NCBI GenBank assembly: GCA_031271125.1
Contig: JAISWH010000052.1
Span: 1 to 39,268, forward strand
Direction of reading: 5' to 3'
Source of the DNA: Dysgonamonadaceae bacterium
GTDB taxonomy: Bacteria > Bacteroidota > Bacteroidia > Bacteroidales > Azobacteroidaceae
Length of the DNA stretch: 39,268 bases
Both the position numbers and the translations under genes were made by a program. Below, one piece after another: positions 6,663 through 15,319 of the stretch. Below the pieces are notes generated by a model. It ran no database searches and was not told the DNA's origin. It saw only the letters and a list, made by a program, of their open reading frames with translations. The number at the start of each line of letters is the position of its first letter. Position 1 is the first letter of the stretch.

Positions 6663-7992
6663 AATGTTTTTCGTTAAGCTTGTTAAGCGGAATCTCCCGT
6701 TTTTTGCCGGGCTTTTTTGTTTTTGATTCCAACTCTTTCTTCAGCATTTTGATTTCCTCTTCCTGATTGAGTATGGTCGTGAGCAAAGCATTCAATTCTT
6801 CGTTTTCAATCGTTGTGGGAAATTGGCTTTGTACACGATTAATGAAATCGCTCAGGATATTCATATAATTATTGAAAGCGTCGTAAGCATTTTCGTAGGG
6901 ACTGTATACACTCGGACCGGGGAATAGCTTGGTACTCATAAAATTGAAGTGATCGCTGGCTTGCAGGTAGTCCCAATCTTGCAGGATGCGCCGGTCTCTC
7001 GTCAAGCGAACGCGCTCCCCAATTTCGTATAATTTGGAAATGGCTTCGCGTTGCAACACATTTCCCGTCCACGAACTGATGTCTTTTTCCTCGCCCGTCC
7101 ACGAGTAAGGATAAGGGACTACTAATTCGCCAACCGGTTTCAGCACGTTGGTTACTTCCGACGGTGTAGAAAATCCGATTCCTTTGGCTAAAGCAAAGCG
7201 CGGAATTGCCTTGAAAAATTCAAAAATTCCGGTTTCGGCGGGCTGCAAACTGCCGAGGACTTCGTAGTTTAATCCGATATTGAACAGTTGTTCCGATTCA
7301 GGCGCCGAAGCGATCCAGTTAACTAATTTATCCGAAACCAAAGGATATTCGTTCCAGTCGTAATTTGAAAAACGGAACGAAATATCATCGCTGTATTTCA
7401 TGTTGCGCATCAGTAGCCGCAATTTGGGACAGGCTGCGGAAGTGTATAGATAATTCGGGCTTTTCCATCCTAAAACGTGTTTTGCACCTTCAGCCATCAC
7501 CGTTCTGTAGCCCATCGCATACACCAATTCGGCAATTTCATCGGAATAAATCAATTCGGTATTGCGAAAAACCTGCGGCATTTGTCCGAACAGGAGTTGT
7601 ATTTTCTCGGAATGTTTACGGACTTGATTCTGAAATTCTTCCGGGTCTTCCAATGATGCGAGGGAATGATTGTAAGTTTCCGCCAGAAACTCAACACAAC
7701 CGGTTTTTGCCAATTCTTTAAAACCGTCGATCGCTTCGGGAACGTATATTTCCAATTGTTCCAAAGCAATTCCCGAAATGGAAAACGCTACTTTGAATTT
7801 TCCCTGATATTCCTTGATTAAATCCAGTAAGATAGCATTGGCGGGAAGATACGAACGGTTGGCGATTCCACGGATAATATCCTCGTTGGAAAAATCGTCA
7901 TAATAATAGTGATCGCTCCCAATGTCAAAAAAGCGATAACGTTTCAACCGAAACGGTTGATGTACTTGAAAATAAAAGCAAATGGTCTTCAT
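6655..7992 (-). CDS. Glycoside hydrolase family 57 (alpha-amylase-like), possibly inactive
   Basis: 445 residues with a (beta/alpha)7-type GH57 domain. Visible family regions: HQPFR (11-15), GCVEFLAETYNHSL (98-111), FRNTELIYSDE with the probable nucleophile Glu146, and LNYEVLGSLQPAETGIFEFF (241-260). In active alpha-amylase-type GH57 proteins the last block usually reads DYETFGEHQ, with Asp as proton donor; here it is Asn242. The last ~50 residues form a probable coiled coil (ENEELNALLTTILNQEEEIKMLKKELES) and a basic tail. Family role: hydrolysis or transfer of alpha-glucans such as intracellular glycogen; the substitution suggests a binding or regulatory protein instead. No signal peptide, so cytoplasmic. 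Confidence 0.82.
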   Translation of the reverse strand: MKTICFYFQVHQPFRLKRYRFFDIGSDHYYYDDFSNEDIIRGIANRSYLPANAILLDLIKEYQGKFKVAFSISGIALEQLEIYVPEAIDGFKELAKTGCVEFLAETYNHSLASLEDPEEFQNQVRKHSEKIQLLFGQMPQVFRNTELIYSDEIAELVYAMGYRTVMAEGAKHVLGWKSPNYLYTSAACPKLRLLMRNMKYSDDISFRFSNYDWNEYPLVSDKLVNWIASAPESEQLFNIGLNYEVLGSLQPAETGIFEFFKAIPRFALAKGIGFSTPSEVTNVLKPVGELVVPYPYSWTGEEKDISSWTGNVLQREAISKLYEIGERVRLTRDRRILQDWDYLQASDHFNFMSTKLFPGPSVYSPYENAYDAFNNYMNILSDFINRVQSQFPTTIENEELNALLTTILNQEEEIKMLKKELESKTKKPGKKREIPLNKLNEKHYA

Positions 7993-8029
7993 GGATAAAA
8001 CTTTTTTTAGTTAAAGCAAAAATAAAACA

Positions 8030-8037
8030 CAAAGATA
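8030..8037 (-). promoter_or_regulatory. -7 box for GH57-PAP2 transcript
   Basis: On the minus strand TATCTTTG fits TAnnTTTG and lies 38 bases before the GH57 start codon. No convincing -33 element is seen; it sits in the 58-base gap after the peptidase gene. Confidence 0.4.
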
Positions 8038-8050
8038 CAAAATTTAATGA

Positions 8051-9067
8051 TTACGAACACCGCAACGATTGCCCGATTTTCAACATAGTGGTTTTCTTAA
8101 TACCGTTCAGACGACAAATATTTTCCACACTTGTTCCGTATTTTTGAGCAATCACCGACAAGGTATCGCCGTTTCTTACTTTGTGATATTTCGATTCTTT
8201 ATCGCCGGCTAAAGGTATATAGGTACTGCTTTGACTGTTTTTCTTTGCTTTAGATGCAAAATATTTAACATTCTTACCTTTCAGCGGTTTGTATTTGGTG
8301 TAAAAATCAACGTTAAAATACTTATTTCCGGATCGGAATTTATTAAAAACGTAATAATCGTCGTAAGTACAAAAATGAGTAAAATCTATGATTTCCGAAG
8401 GATCAAAGGCCTGACCCAAAAAGCGAAATTCAAAATGAAGGTGGGAACCCGTCGAACGGCCGGTATTACCGCCTAAAGCAATCGGTTGTCCCGCCATCAC
8501 ATTTTCGTCGATAATTACTAAAGATTTGGATAAATGTCCGTATACAGTTTCCAAACCATTGGGATGTCTGATTACCAAGTAGTTGCCATAACCTCTTTTT
8601 TCGTAAGAACGAACTCGAACTTTTCCGTCGAAAGCGGCATAAACAGTATCGCCCACTTGGAGTTTAAGGTCTGTCCCATAATGAAACCTGCGCCGGCGAG
8701 GGCCATAAGGAGAAGTTACTTTTCCGATAATCGGCATGATAAAAGAGGATACATCAATTCTGAAAGAATCCGGAACATTCACGTTGGAATAAGCTTTTAA
8801 AAAATCGTTGTTCCATGCCCCTTCGTATAATTCGTCGGCAGGAAACTCATCCTCTTCTTCATCCAATTCAAACTCCATAAGCACCGAATCCATAAGTAGC
8901 GTCTCGGTTTTAGTATGTACTTTATCGGCAAATAATTTTAGTTGTTCGTTAATTTTCTTTATCTCTTCTTTAGTTAGTTCATCTTTATTTATTTGCGCTT
9001 CTACGTTTAATGAAATAATCAAAAACAAAACTCCCGCAAACGCTAACTTATTCAATATTTTTTCCAT
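8051..9067 (-). CDS. Exported M23 peptidase with C-terminal LysM domain
   Basis: 338 residues. Residues 1-24 form a signal peptide (hydrophobic FAGVLFLIISLNVEAQ). After an acidic, helical stretch comes an M23 (lysostaphin/EnvC/NlpD-like) domain: FIMPIIGKVTSPYG, zinc ligands His129 and Asp133 in FHYGTD, His178 in YGHLS, and His209/His211 in SHLHFEF. All ligands are present, so it should be an active zinc endopeptidase cleaving peptidoglycan cross-links. The C terminus (about 294-337, YHKVRNGDTLSVIAQKYGTSVENICRLNGI) is one LysM peptidoglycan-binding module. It lies 33 bases downstream of ndk and near the wall-elongation cluster. Confidence 0.92.
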   Translation of the reverse strand: MEKILNKLAFAGVLFLIISLNVEAQINKDELTKEEIKKINEQLKLFADKVHTKTETLLMDSVLMEFELDEEEDEFPADELYEGAWNNDFLKAYSNVNVPDSFRIDVSSFIMPIIGKVTSPYGPRRRRFHYGTDLKLQVGDTVYAAFDGKVRVRSYEKRGYGNYLVIRHPNGLETVYGHLSKSLVIIDENVMAGQPIALGGNTGRSTGSHLHFEFRFLGQAFDPSEIIDFTHFCTYDDYYVFNKFRSGNKYFNVDFYTKYKPLKGKNVKYFASKAKKNSQSSTYIPLAGDKESKYHKVRNGDTLSVIAQKYGTSVENICRLNGIKKTTMLKIGQSLRCS

Positions 9068-9100
9068 CTTTCGTTTTCTTTATTTTTCTCGGCATGAATC

Positions 9101-9562
9101 TCAGTATTCATCATGCGCATACAAATTAGATATTAAAACCGATTCATAATCATACAGTTCTTCTGCTTTAAAAAAACGCTTTATTTCGATCTCCGCAGTT
9201 TCCGGCGAATCCGATGCGTGAACAATATTCTCCTGCATACTCATACTGTAATCTCCCCTGATTGTACCCGGCAATGCTTCACGCCCATTGGTTGAACCCG
9301 TGATTAAACGGACAACCCGAACAGCATCTTTTCCTTTCCAACAGCATACGATAACAGGACCGGAAGTCATGGCGTCTTTTATCCGTTGGAAAAAAGGTCT
9401 ATCCTTTAAATGGGCATAATGTTCATTCACTACCTCATCCGAAAGCCGGATCATTTTCATGCCGGACAGAAACAATCCCTTCTTTTCAAAGCGATTAATA
9501 ACACATCCAATCAGAGATCGCTGAATGGTACCAGGTTTAAGGATTACAAGTGTCTGTTCCAA
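9101..9562 (-). CDS. ndk: Nucleoside diphosphate kinase
   Basis: 153 residues, full length. It transfers the gamma phosphate of ATP to other nucleoside diphosphates through a phosphohistidine. Seen: TLVILKPGTIQRSLIG at the N terminus, HYAHLKDRPFF, and NIVHASDS with catalytic His115. The family's GDYSM and NGREALPGTIRGD blocks are intact. The start codon is TTG at 9562: no in-frame ATG exists nearby and the alignment-like N terminus begins right there. Between this start and rodA (9563-9657) lies AT-rich DNA without a consensus promoter that I can defend. Confidence 0.95.
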   Translation of the reverse strand: MEQTLVILKPGTIQRSLIGCVINRFEKKGLFLSGMKMIRLSDEVVNEHYAHLKDRPFFQRIKDAMTSGPVIVCCWKGKDAVRVVRLITGSTNGREALPGTIRGDYSMSMQENIVHASDSPETAEIEIKRFFKAEELYDYESVLISNLYAHDEY

Positions 9563-9657
9563 TATATAAATTTTTTACTGGTGAAAATTTTAATTTTACA
9601 AAGTAAAACAATTATTATTAAAAAACAAAGCGTTTATGTGTTAAAAAAACAACGGTG

Positions 9658-11103
9658 TCAACGGTGTCTTGCCGCATCAAGTCTTAAAAAAATAAAAAGA
9701 AGGATAGTAAAAGCACAAATGGAAGAACCTCCATAGCTAAAAAACGGTAAAGGAATACCTATTACCGGCGTAATGCCAACCACCATTCCGACATTGACGG
9801 CAAGATGAAATGTAAGGATAGAAGCCGCCGAATAACCATAAATCCGGCTGAATGACGAACGTTGCCGCTCCGCAAGAAAAACCAACCTGATTATCAAGGC
9901 TAAAAACATCAATAATACGATGCTCGTACCCAAAAAACCTTCTTCCTCTCCTATTGTACAAAAAATAAAATCAGTATCCTGCTCGGGAACATATTTCAAC
10001 TTGGTTTGAGTCCCGTTCAAATAACCTTTCCCGAAAAGGCCGCCCGAACCAATGGCTATCTTGGACTGATTGACATTATATCCCGCTCCGCTGGGATCGT
10101 CAATCATACTCAAAGCCACTTTGACGCGCGTTTGCTGGTAAGGTTCCAGCACCTCATTGAAAAAATAATCAACCGAATACAAATAAACAATTGAGAATAA
10201 GGCAAAAAGAATAACATATAAATACCGTGAAGCCCTGAACCGGATGTAATTTACCAAAACAGTGACAATAGTAAGAACCAAAATAGCTAAAGTAATCCGG
10301 CACAAATCAAATTCCACAAAAGAAGCAACAATAATGCTAATCACGACCAGTCCCAAATATGGGAAAACGATGTATTTTGTAGTCGGACGACCTTTTTTAT
10401 AACTAAAAAGCATGATGAAAACGAAAAAGAGCGTCAAAATCAAATTAACATACTCGCCCAAAGGCGTAATACCCCAGAAAAGTTCATCTAATTTGAGGGC
10501 TACCAGAAAATACAAAATGGTGCAAATACCCATAAAAATAATCGTTCCGGGCATTCCTTCGCGATACAGCATTATGAAAAACGCTAAAAAAATCAAGGCG
10601 GACCCCGTTTCTTTCTGCAACAAAATCAAACACAACGGCAACAAAATCAAGCATAAAGCTACCACAAAATTTTTCGGTTTCATCAACTCAAACCGATACC
10701 CGCTCATAAACCGGGCAAGAGCCAAAGCTGTCGCAAACTTAGCAAATTCGGCAGGTTGCAGACGAACCGGACCCATAACCAGCCACGAGCGCGAACCTTT
10801 TATGTCGGGTGCAACAAAAATAGTTACAATCAAAAGAAAAATCAGGAAAATATAAGCCCAATAGGCAAAAATGTCGTAGAAATTATTTTCAATCAGAAGA
10901 AGTGAAAAGCCTACCACCACAGAGATAACAATCCAAATCATCTGCATACCGGCACGTCCCGACAAGTCAAAAATCGATACTTGATCAAAATCGTAGCTGG
11001 CCGCATAGATCGTAAACCATCCGGCAACAACCATCAGGACATAAATGGAAACAGTCACCCAGTCCAAACTACTCCATATATTGCTTTTTGGGTAAGACAA
11101 CAT
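9658..11103 (-). CDS. rodA: Rod shape-determining protein, SEDS glycosyltransferase
   Basis: 481 residues with ten or more membrane segments. SEDS family blocks: SRSWLVMGPVRLQPAEFAKFATALALARFM in the first half, and the C-terminal KIAIGSGGLFGKG, EQDTDFIFCTIGEEEGFLG, NVGMVVGITPVIGIPLPFFSYGGSS. It polymerises lipid II into glycan strands in the inner membrane, with the transpeptidase encoded just upstream. The protein is about 100 residues longer than the enterobacterial one, with extra loops in the middle (about 210-330), common in Bacteroidota. It overlaps mrdA by 35 bases. Confidence 0.95.
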   Translation of the reverse strand: MLSYPKSNIWSSLDWVTVSIYVLMVVAGWFTIYAASYDFDQVSIFDLSGRAGMQMIWIVISVVVGFSLLLIENNFYDIFAYWAYIFLIFLLIVTIFVAPDIKGSRSWLVMGPVRLQPAEFAKFATALALARFMSGYRFELMKPKNFVVALCLILLPLCLILLQKETGSALIFLAFFIMLYREGMPGTIIFMGICTILYFLVALKLDELFWGITPLGEYVNLILTLFFVFIMLFSYKKGRPTTKYIVFPYLGLVVISIIVASFVEFDLCRITLAILVLTIVTVLVNYIRFRASRYLYVILFALFSIVYLYSVDYFFNEVLEPYQQTRVKVALSMIDDPSGAGYNVNQSKIAIGSGGLFGKGYLNGTQTKLKYVPEQDTDFIFCTIGEEEGFLGTSIVLLMFLALIIRLVFLAERQRSSFSRIYGYSAASILTFHLAVNVGMVVGITPVIGIPLPFFSYGGSSICAFTILLFIFLRLDAARHR

Positions 11104-12934
11104 TTCTTAAAATTATAGTGTTTTTTACTCTTTCTTCATCCCATTTGGATAACTCGGAAATTTGTCCGTTCAGATATTTTTCCATCATCAATCTTGCTAT
11201 CGGAAGCGCACTTGTAGCCCCGAAACCACCGTTTTCAACCAACACGGAAATCGCCACTTTCGGATGGTCTTTCGGTGCAAAAGCCATAAAAACGGAATGG
11301 TCTTTCCCCTTATTCTCAGCCGTCCCGGTTTTCCCGCACACTTCAATACCCTGAATATTCGCCCGGGTAGAAGTTCCGCCGGTCACCGCTTTCCGCATCC
11401 CGGCTACAATCGCCTCGTAATGTTCGGGAGCAATCCCGGTATATTTTTTTTTCGTATAAGCCGCATCCAAAGACGTATCCCTGATTTTTTTCACGACATG
11501 AGGCGTGCAGTAATACCCGCGATTCGCAATAGTCGCCGCCAAATTGCAGATTTGCAAAGGTGTTTCTTCTATTTCCCCCTGTCCGATTGCAATAGAAATA
11601 ACCGTGAAAGGATTCCAGCGCGCATAAATCTTACTGTAAAACCGGCCGTTGGGAATCCGCCCCCGCTTTTCGCCGGGCAAATCTACACCCAACGGATAAC
11701 CGAATCCCTGACTCACCATCAGGTCGCGCCATTTATCCATCGCATCTTCAATCGAACTGTATTTTTTATTTTCCAACATGGCTTTTAATCCCCAGCAAAA
11801 ATAGGAATTGCAGGAAGTCCCGATGGCGTCGGTCAAATTCAAGGGCGAAGCATGACCGTGACATCCGGGGCTGCCTCCGCCGGGCGGCCATCCGTAATAA
11901 CAGGAATAAGCCGTCGAAGACTGAATAATATCTTCTTGCAAAAAAACCAAAGCCTGCGCCGGCTTGAAAGTCGAACCGGGCGGATAAGTCCCGTTCGAAG
12001 CGCGGTTTATCAATGGCGTATAAGGGTCTTTGGTGAGTTTGACAAAATTTTCGCTGAATTGCCGCCCCACCAGGATAGACGGGTCGTATGAGGGTGAAGA
12101 AACCATGCATAAAATTTCGCCGGTCTCCGGCTCTATCATGATGATACTTCCTAACTTATTAGTCATCAGCATCTCACCGTATGCCTGCAAGTCAATGTCG
12201 AGCGAAAGCGTTAGGTCTTTTCCGGGGATGGGGTCCTGGTCATGGATTCCTTCTTCGTATTTCCCTTTGATACGGCCATGAGCGTCGCGTAGCAAAATCT
12301 CCACGCCTTTCGTACCCCGCAGATAAGACTCATATTGTTTTTCTACACCTGTCTTTCCGATGTAATCGCCGCGAACATAATATTCGTCGTCGGCCAGATT
12401 TTGTTTGTCGGCTTTGGCAATATATCCCAAGACATGGGCGGCATTGGGATAATTATATTTTCTAATGGTTTTGTTTTGCAAATAAAATCCGGGAAATTTG
12501 TAAATGGATTCCTGAAGAATACCACATTCTTTATTTCCTAATTGAGTAAGAAAAGATTGCGGCGTATAGGAAGAATAGCCGGGATTCGATTTCCGGTTTT
12601 TCATATCAGCCCATTTCTTCCTGAAATACTCCTTATCAATATTGACGGCGCGACAAAAGGCTGAGGTATCAAACGCTTTGGTTTCACGCATGATGACCAT
12701 CACATCATAAGAAGGTTGGTTGTAAACCAACAGTTTACCGTTCCGGTCGTACATCACCCCGCGCGGCGGATCCTGTTTCTTGTTCAGAAAAGCATTTGAA
12801 TCCGCCCATTCTTTATAGCTATTATCAAGTACTTGCAATGAAAAAAGTCGTATGATATAAACCAAAACCAAGATACAGATCCCGTAAATGATAATCATTT
12901 TCCTTTTATCGGCGTCAAAATTTTCTTTTCTCAT
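11069..12934 (-). CDS. mrdA: Penicillin-binding protein 2 (elongasome transpeptidase)
   Basis: 621 residues. One N-terminal membrane anchor (about 12-34, MIIIYGICILVLVYIIRLF), then the dimerisation domain beginning PPRGVMYDRNGKLL, then the transpeptidase. Active-site motifs: STFK with nucleophile Ser321, SCN in GTSCNSYFCWG, and KTG in VCGKTGTAENKG. It cross-links peptidoglycan during cell elongation and is the target of beta-lactams such as mecillinam in other bacteria. It is the RodA partner, and the genes overlap at both ends (4 bases with mreD, 35 with rodA). Confidence 0.95.
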   Translation of the reverse strand: MRKENFDADKRKMIIIYGICILVLVYIIRLFSLQVLDNSYKEWADSNAFLNKKQDPPRGVMYDRNGKLLVYNQPSYDVMVIMRETKAFDTSAFCRAVNIDKEYFRKKWADMKNRKSNPGYSSYTPQSFLTQLGNKECGILQESIYKFPGFYLQNKTIRKYNYPNAAHVLGYIAKADKQNLADDEYYVRGDYIGKTGVEKQYESYLRGTKGVEILLRDAHGRIKGKYEEGIHDQDPIPGKDLTLSLDIDLQAYGEMLMTNKLGSIIMIEPETGEILCMVSSPSYDPSILVGRQFSENFVKLTKDPYTPLINRASNGTYPPGSTFKPAQALVFLQEDIIQSSTAYSCYYGWPPGGGSPGCHGHASPLNLTDAIGTSCNSYFCWGLKAMLENKKYSSIEDAMDKWRDLMVSQGFGYPLGVDLPGEKRGRIPNGRFYSKIYARWNPFTVISIAIGQGEIEETPLQICNLAATIANRGYYCTPHVVKKIRDTSLDAAYTKKKYTGIAPEHYEAIVAGMRKAVTGGTSTRANIQGIEVCGKTGTAENKGKDHSVFMAFAPKDHPKVAISVLVENGGFGATSALPIARLMMEKYLNGQISELSKWDEERVKNTIILRNVVLPKKQYME

Positions 12935-13443
12935 TTCTTGAATCCTTTGACATTTATACTTTCAATAGCGCAAATAAGCAAAACCGTCAAAACAAAACTA
13001 CCCAAAATCTGCGATACCAATTTTATCGGATCGAACAAAGTAAACGATTCCATTATATGTAGAATCGTCACATGAATCAAAGTCATCGCTCCGACATAGC
13101 GCACAAACATGAAATTTCCCAATGCTTCAAACGAAGGCACATAATCTTCATAAACATCTCTCGGCGCAAATAGTTTCAATAAATAAAACCTTAAAAATCC
13201 GACGATTACCATAACAGACATGTTTAAGCCCAAAGTAGAACCAAACAGGTCAATAACTAAACCCATCAGCGCCGATAACATCAGCGCCGTATTGCGATTC
13301 ATTTTAACCGGCAGCTTCAAAACAAAATAGAGATATACAAAAGGCGTGGCAACTCCAAACAAATGGATGTTGTTAAACAACCATACCTGCAATAATACAA
13401 GGAGAATAAATAACAGGAATCGCTGAATCGCCGCTTTATTCAT
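12931..13443 (-). CDS. mreD: Rod shape-determining membrane protein MreD
   Basis: 170 residues, nearly all hydrophobic, with about five membrane segments (FLLFILLVLLQVWLFN, VYLYFVLKLPV, ALMLSALMGLVIDLFGSTLGLNM and so on). The VIDLFGSTLG stretch is typical of MreD. MreD works with MreC in the inner membrane as part of the elongasome. Identification rests mainly on position between mreC (8-base overlap) and mrdA (4-base overlap), plus size and hydrophobicity, because the family is poorly conserved. Confidence 0.9.
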   Translation of the reverse strand: MNKAAIQRFLLFILLVLLQVWLFNNIHLFGVATPFVYLYFVLKLPVKMNRNTALMLSALMGLVIDLFGSTLGLNMSVMVIVGFLRFYLLKLFAPRDVYEDYVPSFEALGNFMFVRYVGAMTLIHVTILHIMESFTLFDPIKLVSQILGSFVLTVLLICAIESINVKGFKK

Positions 13444-14290
13444 TGTCTTCTACTTTCTCTATACTTAATTGTTCGTCTTTCAGTGCGTTTACTACAACCA
13501 AAACTTCGTTTAAAGCGCTAAAATTAGTAAATAATTTCACTTTTAACGAATTATAATTTTCGCCTTTTTTCTTAAAAGTATCTTCTACCGTGCCAACAAG
13601 CACTCCTTCCGGAAAAACCGTAGAAAATCCGCTGGTTACAATCGTATCCCCGATGTTAAAAACGGCGTGTTGCGGCAATTCTTTCAAAGAGATATAACGG
13701 GAATCTTTTCCGTCCCACGATAAAGTCCCGAAATAATCCGTACCTTTGATTTTACAACTCGGTTGGTATTTAGGATTCAAAATCGGTATTACTTTCGAAA
13801 AATGGGGAGAAACTCTTATGACAACTCCGACAATTCCATTCGGCGACAAGATGCCCATATCTTCCCTCACGCCGGCCAAAGTCCCCTTGTTCAAAGTAAT
13901 ATAATTGCTCCCCATTCGCGAAATCTGGTTATTCACGACTCGAGCCGGAATAAAACTAAAAGCGTTCGAATAAGCGCTTTCATATTCGTGTACATCCATG
14001 GGGAAAATCAGTTCCGACAAAATTTCCACTTCTTTTTTATAATTCCTCACTTCCTGCTCAAGCATAGCAATTCGTTGCATCAGATCGGAATTAATCGTTT
14101 TCAGGTTCATGTACGATTCAACGCTGTTGGAAACCAAATAAACCCTCCCTGCTATTTCCTGAAAAACCGACAGATATTTGCTCCGGTGAAACTCATTATT
14201 ATGAATGAGCAACTGAAAAGAAAGAAAAATCAGTAGAAAAAATAGCAACCAATAAACATTCTTCAGGATAAAATTTACTAAATTTCTCAA
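13436..14290 (-). CDS. mreC: Rod shape-determining protein MreC
   Basis: 284 residues: a short cytoplasmic start, one membrane segment (about 10-30, VYWLLFFLLIFLSFQLLI), a coiled coil (about 60-95, LMQRIAMLEQEVRNYKKEVEILSEL), then the periplasmic beta-rich domain with NYITLNKGTLAGVREDMGILSPNGIVGVV and the GDTIVTSGFSTVFPEGVLVGTV block. It scaffolds the elongasome and activates PBP2. The start codon is TTG at 14290, directly after the mreB TAA with no spacer. The N terminus MRNLVNF fits the family well, so I keep this unusual start. Confidence 0.95.
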   Translation of the reverse strand: MRNLVNFILKNVYWLLFFLLIFLSFQLLIHNNEFHRSKYLSVFQEIAGRVYLVSNSVESYMNLKTINSDLMQRIAMLEQEVRNYKKEVEILSELIFPMDVHEYESAYSNAFSFIPARVVNNQISRMGSNYITLNKGTLAGVREDMGILSPNGIVGVVIRVSPHFSKVIPILNPKYQPSCKIKGTDYFGTLSWDGKDSRYISLKELPQHAVFNIGDTIVTSGFSTVFPEGVLVGTVEDTFKKKGENYNSLKVKLFTNFSALNEVLVVVNALKDEQLSIEKVEDNE

Positions 14291-15310
14291 TTATCGTATC
14301 AGGAAGTTATATTTATTAATATTTTTCAAAGCAATGCCTGTTCCTTTGGCTACTGCATGAAGCGGATCGTCGGCGATATGGAACGGAATATTAATCTTAT
14401 CCGTCAATCGTTTATCCAATCCTTTCAACAATGCACCGCCGCCGGCCAGGTAAATTCCGTTACGAACAATATCGGCATACAATTCGGGAGGTGTACTTTC
14501 CAAAGCAGCCAAGACAGCCATTTCTATTTTTGAAACGGATTTATCAATGCAATGGGCAATTTCCTGATAGGAAACGGGAACTTCCATCGGCAAAGCCGTC
14601 ATCCGGTTCGGGCCATATACGACATAATCTTCTGGGGGATCATCAAGGTGAATCAAAGCCGATCCGACATTGATTTTAATCAATTCGGCCGATCGTTCGC
14701 CGATACGCATGTTATGTTGGCGTCCCATGTATTCGATAATATCCTGCGTCAAATCGTCGCCCGCAATACGGATGGATTTATTCGAAACAATTCCGCCCAA
14801 AGAAATGATTGCAATTTCGGTCGTACCTCCGCCTATATCCACAACCATGTTTCCGTCCGGAGCTTCAACGTCCAAGCCGATTCCCATGGCGGCCGCCATC
14901 GGTTCGTAAATCATATAGACATCCCGCCCGCCGGCATGTTCCGCCGAATCGCGGACAGCGCGGATTTCCACTTCGGTGCTTCCCGAAGGAATACAAACTA
15001 CAATTCTCAAAGAGGGGGAGAAAAAGTGGTTTTTACTGTTAACCATTTTAATTAATCCGCGAATCATTTGTTCGGCGGCATTAAAATCGGCTATTACCCC
15101 ATCACGGAGCGGGCGAATCGTTTTGATTTTTGTAGGCGTTTTGCCTTCCATTTGTTGCGCCTTTTTGCCGATAGCCAGAATCTTATCGCTACGGTCATCC
15201 AATGCTACTACAGACGGCTCATCAACTACAATTTTACCATTGCTGATTATAATCGTATTCGCTGTTCCTAAATCCATCGCAATTTCTTGCGTAAAAGAAA
15301 ATAATCCCAT
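14291..15310 (-). CDS. mreB: Rod shape-determining actin homologue MreB
   Basis: 339 residues, the usual length. It is an ATP-binding actin fold: MDLGTANTIII (phosphate 1), VVDIGGGTTEIAIISLGGIV (phosphate 2), ERSAELIKINVGSA, and the adenosine motif YLAGGGALLKGLDKRL. Filaments under the inner membrane direct wall synthesis. It begins 9 bases after purH and is followed without gap by mreC, so purH, mreB, mreC, mreD, mrdA and rodA look like one transcript. Confidence 0.97.
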   Translation of the reverse strand: MGLFSFTQEIAMDLGTANTIIISNGKIVVDEPSVVALDDRSDKILAIGKKAQQMEGKTPTKIKTIRPLRDGVIADFNAAEQMIRGLIKMVNSKNHFFSPSLRIVVCIPSGSTEVEIRAVRDSAEHAGGRDVYMIYEPMAAAMGIGLDVEAPDGNMVVDIGGGTTEIAIISLGGIVSNKSIRIAGDDLTQDIIEYMGRQHNMRIGERSAELIKINVGSALIHLDDPPEDYVVYGPNRMTALPMEVPVSYQEIAHCIDKSVSKIEMAVLAALESTPPELYADIVRNGIYLAGGGALLKGLDKRLTDKINIPFHIADDPLHAVAKGTGIALKNINKYNFLIR

Positions 15311-15319
15311 AATAATTCT

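Noticed and set aside
14552-15055. Long antisense ORFs over mreB (also over purH at 16133-16813 and over the oxidoreductase at 26400-27020)
   Set aside because: They are opposite-strand shadows of strongly conserved genes with biased codon use and show no domain or start signals of their own.
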